In this document: one piece after another, positions 19,083 through 25,420 of the stretch
How the letters are laid out: each line of letters starts with the position of its first letter
Position numbering within the stretch: position 1 is the stretch's first letter
Assembly (NCBI GenBank): GCA_001636495.1
Contig: KV440964.1
Span: 1,938,666-2,002,665 of the forward strand
DNA length: 64,000 nt
Direction of reading: 5' to 3'
DNA from: Sutcliffiella horikoshii
GTDB lineage: Bacteria; Bacillota; Bacilli; Bacillales; Bacillaceae_I
Position numbers and translations under genes: made by a program
The notes under the pieces: generated by a model
Told to the model about the DNA's origin: nothing
The model's database searches: none
The model's input: only the letters and a program-made list of their open reading frames with translations

Positions 19083-20825
19083 ATGCTCCCAACATTCCAA
19101 CCGCAAGCAAATATACAAACACCATATCTATTTTTTACAGGTAAAGGCGGGGTTGGTAAAACCTCCACAGCATGTGCCACATCCATCGCTCTTGCCGAAG
19201 AAGGAAAGAGGGTGTTGATTGTCAGTACCGATCCAGCCTCCAATCTGCAAGATGTGTTTGAAACGGAATTGACGAACGATATATCTGAAGTGCCAGGTGT
19301 CAAAGGGCTTTATGCCTGCAACCTTGATCCCGAGGAAGCGGCAAGAGACTACCGGGAAAGTGTGATTGGTCCTTATAAAGGAAAGCTCCCTGACTCAGTA
19401 TTAGCTACCATGGAAGAGCAGTTGTCAGGGGCATGCACGGTTGAAATTGCTGCCTTTGATCAATTCTCCACTTTACTTACACAAAAAGAGATAACCGGGC
19501 AGTTTGATGTGATTGTGTTTGATACAGCTCCAACCGGGCATACACTCAGGCTGCTCTCCCTGCCGTCTGCATGGACCAATTTTCTGGAGGAAAGTACACA
19601 TGGAGCGTCCTGCTTAGGACCACTTTCAGGGCTTGGCGCCAAAAGAGAACTGTATGAACAGGCGGTGCAGGCACTGTCAGATCCATCACAAACTCAGTTG
19701 CTTCTTGTAACACGTCCTGACGAATCGCCAATTATGGAGGCGGCACGTGCCTCTGTGGAATTGCGAGAAATTGGCCTTCATAATCAACAGCTTATTGTTA
19801 ACGGTTTAATGGAAAAGCCAGTCATGAATGATGAGGTATCATTGGCCTTTTTTGAAAAGCAACAAAAGGCCATGGAAGTTGCCATGAATATATTTGACGA
19901 TATTTCTATGACTTATCTTCCTTATATTTCGTATTCATTAACTGGCATCAACCCGTTAAAGGCTTGGTTAAACGGAGAAACGATACAAATTGAGGAACCG
20001 GGTCAGTTAAACCCTGGAATACTTACTGACCTTGCTGATTTTGATCAAGTGGCAGAAGATGTTGTCCATCATAATCTTCGTGTAATATTTACGATGGGGA
20101 AGGGTGGCGTTGGGAAGACAACCCTCGCAGCCAAGTTGGCAATGAAACTTGCCGAAAAAGATGTGAAAGTACACCTCACCACAACGGATCCTGCTTCCCA
20201 TTTGGAGCACGCTTTAAAAGATAGTACAAGGAAAGAGCATTTAACGATCAGTAAAGTGGACCCTAAGGCAGAAGTGGAATCCTATAAAAAGCAAGTTTTG
20301 GAACAAGCGGGAGAGGAACTTAGCGAAGAACAGCTTGCATACCTTGAGGAAGATCTAAACTCACCATGCACAGAAGAGATAGCGGTATTCCAGAAGTTTG
20401 CCAAGATAGTTGGTCAGGCGGATGAAGAAGTCGTCATCATCGACACTGCACCTACAGGTCATACATTGCTACTGCTTGACGCAGCTCAATCGTATCAAAA
20501 GGAATTATTGCGTTCAACGGGTGAGGTGCCAAAAGAAGTGCAAAATCTGCTTCCTCGCCTTCGCAGTGCCGAAGAAACAGCAGTACTTATCGTTACGTTA
20601 CCTGAAGCAACCCCTGTACTGGAGGCTGAAAGATTACATGCTGATCTTGAGCGTGCATCTATAACCCCTCGTTGGTGGATTATCAATCAAAGTTTTGCTA
20701 CTACAGATACAAAAGATAAAGTTTTATCAGGCAGAGGAAAACATGAACTACCCTGGATACAAAGAGTAAAGTCCACAAAAGATAAATGCGCTATCCTGCC
20801 ATGGGAAAAAGAGAATCTGTTGTAA
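19083..20825 (+). CDS. arsA: Arsenite-activated ATPase ArsA
   Basis: The catalytic subunit of the ArsAB pump. It is a full-length tandem protein of 580 residues with two nucleotide-binding halves: TGKGGVGKTSTAC (residues 19-31) and MGKGGVGKTTLAAK (from about residue 336). Each half has a DTAPTGHT motif. Cysteines at residues 118 and 177 and in LNSPCTEEI (about 428) correspond to the three metalloid-binding cysteines of E. coli ArsA. Start after GGAGGGTGGCTTT. The phosphatase gene starts a few bases after its stop, so the two are probably co-translated. Confidence 0.96.
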   Translation: MLPTFQPQANIQTPYLFFTGKGGVGKTSTACATSIALAEEGKRVLIVSTDPASNLQDVFETELTNDISEVPGVKGLYACNLDPEEAARDYRESVIGPYKGKLPDSVLATMEEQLSGACTVEIAAFDQFSTLLTQKEITGQFDVIVFDTAPTGHTLRLLSLPSAWTNFLEESTHGASCLGPLSGLGAKRELYEQAVQALSDPSQTQLLLVTRPDESPIMEAARASVELREIGLHNQQLIVNGLMEKPVMNDEVSLAFFEKQQKAMEVAMNIFDDISMTYLPYISYSLTGINPLKAWLNGETIQIEEPGQLNPGILTDLADFDQVAEDVVHHNLRVIFTMGKGGVGKTTLAAKLAMKLAEKDVKVHLTTTDPASHLEHALKDSTRKEHLTISKVDPKAEVESYKKQVLEQAGEELSEEQLAYLEEDLNSPCTEEIAVFQKFAKIVGQADEEVVIIDTAPTGHTLLLLDAAQSYQKELLRSTGEVPKEVQNLLPRLRSAEETAVLIVTLPEATPVLEAERLHADLERASITPRWWIINQSFATTDTKDKVLSGRGKHELPWIQRVKSTKDKCAILPWEKENLL

Positions 20826-20838
20826 GGAGTGGATGAAT

Positions 20839-21267
20839 ATGACAAACGGAAAAAACTATCAATCACTAATGAAAAATGTATTTATCGGCGGTGCGGATCA
20901 AGTGAAAGAAGCACACACAAATGAAGGCTTAGATGTTATCATAGACTTGCGTGCGGAAACGGATAACATGGAAGATAACCTTCCTAGAGTCCATATGCCA
21001 ATCGTAGACGATGCAGCCAAACAGGACGAATCGGTAAAAGCCGCTATTGAATATGTAGTACAAGCTCAACAAGAAGGAAAGAAAGTGTACTTCCATTGCT
21101 CTGGTGGGCGTAACAGAACAGGAACAGTTGCCATGGGTACCTTGCTTCACTTGGGGAAAGCTAGTACTGTGGAAGAAGCGGAGAGTATAGCAACTTCCAT
21201 CCGTCCTGTCATTAATGTGAAGCCCGAATTAAAAGAAGTGCTACAAAACATGTACGAAAAAAACTAA
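20839..21267 (+). CDS. Dual-specificity/tyrosine phosphatase-like protein of the ars operon
   Basis: A 142-residue protein with the CX5R phosphatase signature in YFHCSGGRNRTGTVA (Cys about residue 91) and an upstream DLRAE segment. A general-acid Asp could be one of those in PIVDDAAKQD. This is the cysteine-based phosphatase fold related to dual-specificity enzymes. The ATG at 20833 lies only three bases from AAGGAG; ATG at 20839 has nine and is preferred. Tight linkage to arsA suggests a function in arsenic or thiol stress, but the substrate is unknown. Confidence 0.82.
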   Translation: MTNGKNYQSLMKNVFIGGADQVKEAHTNEGLDVIIDLRAETDNMEDNLPRVHMPIVDDAAKQDESVKAAIEYVVQAQQEGKKVYFHCSGGRNRTGTVAMGTLLHLGKASTVEEAESIATSIRPVINVKPELKEVLQNMYEKN

Positions 21268-21317
21268 AAATTAAAAGTGAATTTAGCAAAAACTAATAAG
21301 AAGGTAGGTGACTGGCC

Positions 21318-21605
21318 GTGAAGGTTTCAAACGAAGCAAGAGACGTACTAAATGATGTCCTGCGTGAAAACGGGGCAAGCAACATACGTGTCTATTTTGC
21401 AGGCTGGGGCTGAGGAAGCCCACAATTAGGATTGTCTCTGGATGAGGCAAAAGCAGAAGATAAAGTGGAAACTTTAAATACAATAAAAGTGGCAATCGAT
21501 CCGAAAATCGAAAGCATGACAACAGACCTTGTTTTGGATGTTCAGGAAACACCTCAAGGGAAAGGGTTAGTACTTTTAGGAATGAAGGATAGCGATTGTT
21601 GCTAA
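21318..21605 (+). CDS. HesB/IscA-like protein with in-frame TGA (probable selenoprotein)
   Basis: Read through one TGA codon (21411-21413), the frame gives 95 residues: start MKVSNEARDVLNDVLRENGA, centre YFAGWG-U-GSPQLGLSLDEA, end DSDCC. The layout matches HesB/IscA-fold proteins in which the first conserved cysteine is replaced by selenocysteine. U32 is in that cysteine position and a Cys pair closes the protein. Both sides of the TGA encode conserved-looking sequence with no frameshift. A 7-bp hairpin with loop TGGAT begins 18 bases after the TGA and fits a bacterial SECIS. GTG start after AGGTAGGTG. It lies 50 bp after the phosphatase gene, before a terminator, so it is probably the last gene of the ars operon. 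Alternatives: a nonsense-mutated pseudogene. Confidence 0.8.
21432..21450 (+). promoter_or_regulatory. Candidate bacterial SECIS hairpin
   Basis: TTGTCTC (21432-21438) pairs with GAGGCAA (21444-21450), seven pairs with one G-U, around the loop TGGAT. The loop begins 25 bases after the TGA, and G is its second base. Both fit the usual bacterial SECIS rules (loop 16-37 nt after UGA, G in the first two loop positions). Confidence 0.6.
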
Positions 21606-21612
21606 GATGAGG

Positions 21613-21646
21613 ATGAGTAAGCGTCTATCCACGCTTGCTCTTTTTC
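21613..21646 (+). terminator. Intrinsic terminator after the HesB-like gene
   Basis: GAGTAAGCG pairs with CGCTTGCTC (one wobble), followed by TTTTT. Confidence 0.75.
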
Positions 21647-21733
21647 ATTTTGAAGTTCTTCATCTATCTTTTATACGTAATTCGAAAGAATAGGTTAATA
21701 CTATAGATAAGATAAAGTGAAGGTGATGATACT

Positions 21734-22777
21734 ATGAAAGCGGTCCGAGTTACCGGATATGGGGACGTTGATATGTTGGAGTTAGTAGACATACCAATAC
21801 CTGATCCAAAAGAAAATGAAGTGCTTGTGAAGGTGAAAGCCTGTGCGATAAATAATACGGAAATCTGGATGAGGGAAGGGGCATACGGTACTGGTACTAA
21901 GTCCGGCTGGAGACCAGAAGGGGTACAATTTCCACGTACACCTGGTTCTGACATAACGGGAACAATAGTAAAAGTCGGAGAACAGGTGGAAGAGTCTATG
22001 ATCGGAAAGGACGTTGTCTTATTCCCTTTTACGTCTAGTGGAGAGGAAGGTAAGGAACATATTTCAGAAGATATGTCCTTTATAGGTTCGGAATATGATG
22101 GTGGGTATGCGGAATACGTAGTGTGGCCTGCTTCCCTATGTTTGGATATGCCCCTACCTAGTTACTTGGAAAGTGCTGTATTCTCAGTAAGTGGGTTAAC
22201 TGCATGGCATATGGTAAAACAGATTCAAATTCAACCTGGGGAAACTGTAATGGTAACAGGGGCAAATGGTGGAGTAGGATCGTTAAATGTGCAAATTGCC
22301 TCTAAAGTCTTCGGTGCGAAAGTTATTGCAATCGTAGGAGACCTAAAAGGGGAGGAAAGATTGAAGGAATTAGGAGCGAAACATGTATTATCCTATAAAA
22401 CCCGCAATCTTTCTGAAGAAATTCTAAAAGTGAATGGAGGAGCAATAGACTCGGTATTAGATGTAGTAGGAGATGCTTTATTCCCTACGTCCCTTCAAGT
22501 GTTAAAAAATGGAGGGAAGTTCTGTATATCAGGCTCTGCTGGTGGTCAGAAGACAAATCTTGATTTTAGAACGCTGTATCTCAAACATATTACCATGTAC
22601 GGTTCGGTCTTGGGGACGAGAGAAGAATTTAAAGAGATGCTTCAGGCAATAGCTGAAGGTAAAATAAAACCCGTCATTGATAAGACATTTCCGTTAGACA
22701 AAGCTAGAGAAGCCCAGACTTATTTTAAGGAAAAAGGAAAGTTAGGGAAAATTGTGTTATTACCGGAAGAAGAATAA
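21734..22777 (+). CDS. Zinc-independent MDR-family quinone oxidoreductase
   Basis: A medium-chain dehydrogenase/reductase of 347 residues. The N-terminal GroES-like domain has PRTPGSDITGTIVKVG, and the Rossmann NADPH site is VTGANGGVGSLNVQIAS. The catalytic zinc cysteine and histidine of alcohol dehydrogenases are not evident, which points to the quinone oxidoreductase branch (NADPH-dependent reduction of quinones or enones). AGGTGATG precedes the ATG. It is a single gene behind the ars operon terminator; a detoxification role is an inference from location. Confidence 0.85.
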   Translation: MKAVRVTGYGDVDMLELVDIPIPDPKENEVLVKVKACAINNTEIWMREGAYGTGTKSGWRPEGVQFPRTPGSDITGTIVKVGEQVEESMIGKDVVLFPFTSSGEEGKEHISEDMSFIGSEYDGGYAEYVVWPASLCLDMPLPSYLESAVFSVSGLTAWHMVKQIQIQPGETVMVTGANGGVGSLNVQIASKVFGAKVIAIVGDLKGEERLKELGAKHVLSYKTRNLSEEILKVNGGAIDSVLDVVGDALFPTSLQVLKNGGKFCISGSAGGQKTNLDFRTLYLKHITMYGSVLGTREEFKEMLQAIAEGKIKPVIDKTFPLDKAREAQTYFKEKGKLGKIVLLPEEE

Positions 22778-22782
22778 TCAAG

Positions 22783-22818
22783 CCTTTCAGCGCTAATTCA
22801 TGCAATGGCGCTGAAAGG
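22783..22818. other. Perfect 11-bp hairpin downstream of the oxidoreductase
   Basis: CCTTTCAGCGC pairs with GCGCTGAAAGG. The following tract is A-rich rather than T-rich, so it is not a canonical terminator in the plus direction. Confidence 0.6.
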
Positions 22819-22840
22819 AATAAAAAAAATTATAAAATAG

Positions 22841-22868
22841 TTGCAAAGTGCAAATAAATAGCTATAAT
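22841..22868 (+). promoter_or_regulatory. marR promoter with MarR-type operator
   Basis: TTGCAA (22841-22846), 16-bp spacer, TATAAT (22863-22868). The palindrome TTGCAAAGTGCAA covers the -35 box and is followed by ATAAATA. A near-identical sequence occurs before the permease gene at 23373, which makes it a probable operator for the MarR protein. Confidence 0.7.
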
Positions 22869-22888
22869 AAATGTAAGAGGTGAAAATA

Positions 22889-23335
22889 ATGGAAGATGTA
22901 AGGGCGATACTTCAAGTCACGATGAGACGGTTCGGGATGTTGAATAAGAATTGCTGCTCGGTAGAGGACCATGATATTTCACAGGTGCAAAGCCATATTC
23001 TTTATGAACTGGCAAGAACAGGTGGGCCTTCCATGCAACAAGTGGCGGAAACGCTCGGCATGGATATCACGACATTCAGCAGGCAGATTCAAACGTTGGT
23101 GAAACTGGAACTGGTGGAAAAAAGACAATCTGCTGAAGACAAAAGAATGTACCACTTATATCTCACTGAAAAGGGAAAGAACTTGGAAGACGAAATCAAT
23201 CAACAGATGCTTCATTACTTAACAAATGTTTTTTCAAATTTAAGTGAAAAAGAGAGCGTTGAGGTGGTAGATTCTTTAAAGGTACTGAATGCAGCAATGA
23301 GTATAAGCAGCATGTGCTGTAAGCCGTTATATTGA
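22889..23335 (+). CDS. MarR family regulator with vicinal cysteine pairs
   Basis: A 148-residue winged-helix regulator (SMQQVAETLGMDITTFSRQI recognition region; wing EKRQSAEDKRMYHLYLTEKG). It has two Cys-Cys pairs, LNKNCCSVEDHD near the N-terminus and SSMCCKP at the C-terminus, which could sense a thiophilic metalloid or oxidant. ATG at 22889 follows AGAGGTG; the GTG nine bases earlier is not needed. Operator-like palindromes before this gene and before the permease suggest that it controls itself and the permease. Confidence 0.85.
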   Translation: MEDVRAILQVTMRRFGMLNKNCCSVEDHDISQVQSHILYELARTGGPSMQQVAETLGMDITTFSRQIQTLVKLELVEKRQSAEDKRMYHLYLTEKGKNLEDEINQQMLHYLTNVFSNLSEKESVEVVDSLKVLNAAMSISSMCCKPLY

Positions 23336-23361
23336 GCAAGTTTCAAAGCTTGCTTTTTTAT
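23333..23361 (+). terminator. Intrinsic terminator of marR
   Basis: AGCAAG pairs with CTTGCT, followed by six T residues. Confidence 0.7.
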
Positions 23362-23372
23362 AGAGTAAATAC

Positions 23373-23385
23373 TTGCAAAATGCAA
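23373..23385 (+). promoter_or_regulatory. Second MarR-type operator, before the permease
   Basis: TTGCAAAATGCAA followed by ATAAATA, differing in one base from the palindrome upstream of marR over 20 positions. It lies between the marR terminator and the permease ribosome binding site. Confidence 0.65.
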
Positions 23386-23407
23386 ATAAATAATAGGAGT
23401 GGTCTTT

Positions 23408-24274
23408 ATGTGGAAAGAAATATTCACAAGTTTTATGTACATCGCCTTGGAGTTAACGGTCCTGTTTGTTCTCATTACCTTTCTCGTTTCCATCATCCAA
23501 TCTATGGTCCCCTTTCATAAAATGGAGAAGTGGCTCAACCAGGGCAATACGCTTCTTAGCGCGTTATTGGCTGTCGTGTTCGCTTTTATTACACCGTTTT
23601 GTTCCTGTTCTACCATACCGATGGTGGTCACACTACTTAGAAAGAAGATACCTTTTGGGATTGTGATGGTTTTCCTTTTTGCATCACCTGTGTTGGATCC
23701 GACCATCCTAACTATCATGACAGCATTGCTTGGGTGGAAAGTTGCGCTTATCTATACGCTAACCACGACGGTTCTTTCAATTATAATTGGGCTGTCTCTA
23801 GGAAAATTAGGATTTGAAAAACAATTGAAAAATGTATTGCTGAAGAACTATCAGCCGGAGAGTAAAGGGATTGATCTGAAAAGATCTGTAGCAGAAACGC
23901 TTACGCTTATGAAAACCGTTTATCCGTTCTTATTAATCGGCGCTGCTATCGGTGCGCTAATTCACGGAGCTGTACCAACATCCTTTATCACACAGTACCT
24001 AGGAGGAGACAATTGGTGGCTCGTTCCAATAGCAGCAATAATAGGGATTCCTTTATATATTCGACTTTCTACCATGATTCCCATTTCCCAGATGATGATT
24101 GCCAAAGGAATGGCCTTGGGACCTGTTATGGCTTTGTTGATTAGCTCTGCGGGGGCTAGTCTTCCAGAAGTGGCACTGTTGAACAGTATATTCAAGAAAA
24201 AACTGGTTGCCGCTTTTGTTGTTTCGGTTATAACTATGTCCACGATTTCAGGGTTTCTGTTTTATCTTATTTAA
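23408..24274 (+). CDS. ArsP-like permease (DUF318/UPF0718 family)
   Basis: A 288-residue membrane protein with about eight helices and the family motif ITPFCSCSTIPMVVTLL near residue 60, whose cysteines are conserved in ArsP. ArsP exports trivalent organoarsenicals such as methylarsenite in characterised cases; other members may move other substrates. ATG at 23408 lies eight bases after AGGAG. Location between an ars operon and a cad operon, and control by a Cys-rich MarR protein, support an arsenical role, but this is an inference. Confidence 0.82.
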   Translation: MWKEIFTSFMYIALELTVLFVLITFLVSIIQSMVPFHKMEKWLNQGNTLLSALLAVVFAFITPFCSCSTIPMVVTLLRKKIPFGIVMVFLFASPVLDPTILTIMTALLGWKVALIYTLTTTVLSIIIGLSLGKLGFEKQLKNVLLKNYQPESKGIDLKRSVAETLTLMKTVYPFLLIGAAIGALIHGAVPTSFITQYLGGDNWWLVPIAAIIGIPLYIRLSTMIPISQMMIAKGMALGPVMALLISSAGASLPEVALLNSIFKKKLVAAFVVSVITMSTISGFLFYLI

Positions 24275-24294
24275 TGACTGTTTATATGAGAGGA

Positions 24295-24332
24295 AAAGCA
24301 GATTGGTTTGGATATGCCGGTTTGCTTTTTTA
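24295..24332 (+). terminator. Terminator of the permease gene
   Basis: AAAGCAGATTGG pairs with CCGGTTTGCTTT (with wobbles), followed by T residues. Confidence 0.65.
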
Positions 24333-24352
24333 AAAAGAATAAGTAGATAATT

Positions 24353-24478
24353 CTGTTGATTTCCGTTCCAGGCGCTTCGCTTTCCTGCGGGCGGTCCGTA
24401 AGCCTCCTCACTCCGTTGCGGGGTCTTACCTGTCCCTTCCTCCCGCGGGAGTCTGCGCGCCTTCCACTTCAATCAACT
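24353..24478 (-). repeat. Dispersed repeat R1, copy C (reverse orientation)
   Basis: About 126 bp in reverse orientation relative to copies A and B, with CTGTTGATT and AATCAAC ends. The core is diverged (CCTCCTCACTCCGTTGCGG). Confidence 0.85.
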
Positions 24479-24524
24479 AGGTAATTTCATTCACACTTAG
24501 AAGAACGAAAATCCTCTTTACTAA

Positions 24525-24704
24525 AGGCTGTCTTCGTAAACTTTGGTGTTTTTGCGCATTTTTCAACCAACCGTTATATTCCTTCCTATCGTGCTCTTTA
24601 CCCTGATTTCCGGAAAGGTTTTATGCCTTCATCAGATGTGCGGTAAAAAGACCAATTGTCGACTTTTTACAAGTGAATAGCAACAATCTTTGAGAAAAGA
24701 GCCT
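24525..24704 (-). mobile_element. MITE-like element R2, copy 1
   Basis: A 180-bp non-coding element with AGGCT and AGCCT ends, flanked by perfect 6-bp duplications TACTAA (24519-24524 and 24705-24710). The interior matches R2 copy 2 (43446-43629) in opposite orientation over nearly its full length, including GAAAAGAGCC and TCGTGCTCTT segments. It has no open reading frame of note, so it would need a transposase encoded elsewhere. Confidence 0.82.
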
Positions 24705-24755
24705 TACTAATAAGTGGCTGAAGTCGCCATTAATCAAACTTACTTAAGAATTCTA

Positions 24756-24886
24756 GCTGTGTATTGGAGCAAATGGCGGAGACTCCTACGGGGGAGAAGC
24801 GACAATCTTGAGACCCCGCAGGGCGTAGCCCGAGGAGGCTCAAGGTCGCCCTGTGGAAAGCGCAGCCATTTGCGGAAAGGTACAGC
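24756..24886 (+). repeat. Dispersed repeat R1, copy D
   Basis: About 131 bp with GCTG and CAGC ends. It is closest to copy A (GAAGCGACAATCTTGAGACC and the TTGCGGAAAGG end). The core hairpin has a GGGCGTAGCCC variant. Confidence 0.85.
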
Positions 24887-24901
24887 GGAGGCTAGCTCAA
24901 T

Positions 24902-24942
24902 TTCTTGCATTAAAGGCCCGGGCGGTTTATGCCCGGTTTTTT
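24902..24942 (+). terminator. Terminator-like hairpin before cadC
   Basis: CCGGGC pairs with GCCCGG around GGTTTAT, followed by six T residues. It has no obvious upstream gene on this strand, so it may insulate the cad operon from the repeats. Confidence 0.55.
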
Positions 24943-24965
24943 CTTATGGAAGTCTCTCTGATGTG

Positions 24966-25020
24966 TTGACTATTCTCTGGAGTATGACATATACTAATAT
25001 TCAAATGAACGTTTGAATAT
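24966..25020 (+). promoter_or_regulatory. cad promoter and CadC operator
   Basis: TTGACT (24966-24971), 18-bp spacer, TATACT (24990-24995). Directly after it lies the 24-bp palindrome ATATTCAAA-TGAACG-TTTGAATAT (24997-25020), which closely matches the 12-2-12 operator bound by CadC/SmtB-type repressors. Confidence 0.85.
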
Positions 25021-25036
25021 CAAAGGGGAGATTTCC

Positions 25037-25420
25037 ATGGCGACAAATTCGAATTTAGTAAAATGTCAGGACGATTGTGCAGATGAACTCAAAGTAAATG
25101 AAGTGAAATCGCAGATAAATGATTTGATGACAAATGACGTTGCGAAAATATATCGTGCACTATCCGACCCTACCAGATTGAAAATAGCCCAGGCTCTGAA
25201 TCTTGCGGTGGAGCTTTGTGTTCATGATGTTGCCACCATTACCGAATCGACTGTCGCAACAGCCTCCCACCATTTAAGGTTATTACGGGACCTAGGACTG
25301 GCAAAGTTCAGAAAAGAAGGTAAGCTTGTCTATTACTCCTTGGATGATGACCACGTCAGGCAATTGATTGACATCGCCTTTACCCATCAAAAAGAGGTGA
25401 AGCATCGTGCAGAAAACTAA
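25037..25420 (+). CDS. cadC: CadC-like metal-responsive ArsR/SmtB repressor
   Basis: A 127-residue repressor with N-terminal cysteines in [11 protein letters not shown] and a central [11 protein letters not shown], the set of thiols that CadC uses for Cd(II), Pb(II) or Zn(II). The recognition helix is [20 protein letters not shown] at 25037 follows AAGGGGAGATTTCC; an in-frame upstream ATG lies inside the operator and is rejected. The gene overlaps cadA by 14 bases. Metal binding should release the palindromic operator upstream. Confidence 0.92.
   Translation: MATNSNLVKCQDDCADELKVNEVKSQINDLMTNDVAKIYRALSDPTRLKIAQALNLAVELCVHDVATITESTVATASHHLRLLRDLGLAKFRKEGKLVYYSLDDDHVRQLIDIAFTHQKEVKHRAEN

Noticed and set aside
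21318-21605. HesB-like gene as a simple frameshifted pseudogene
   Set aside because: The frame is intact on both sides, the only lesion is TGA at a catalytic Cys position, and a SECIS-like hairpin follows. Pseudogene status is still possible if the Sec machinery is absent.
24525-24704. R2 as a remnant of a protein-coding insertion sequence
   Set aside because: At 180-216 bp it has room for no transposase and no DDE-like fragment is visible; it is better described as a MITE.
24714-25016. Open frame of 100 codons before cadC
   Set aside because: It runs through repeat R1 copy D and into the cad promoter, has no ribosome site, and the product has no protein-like pattern.
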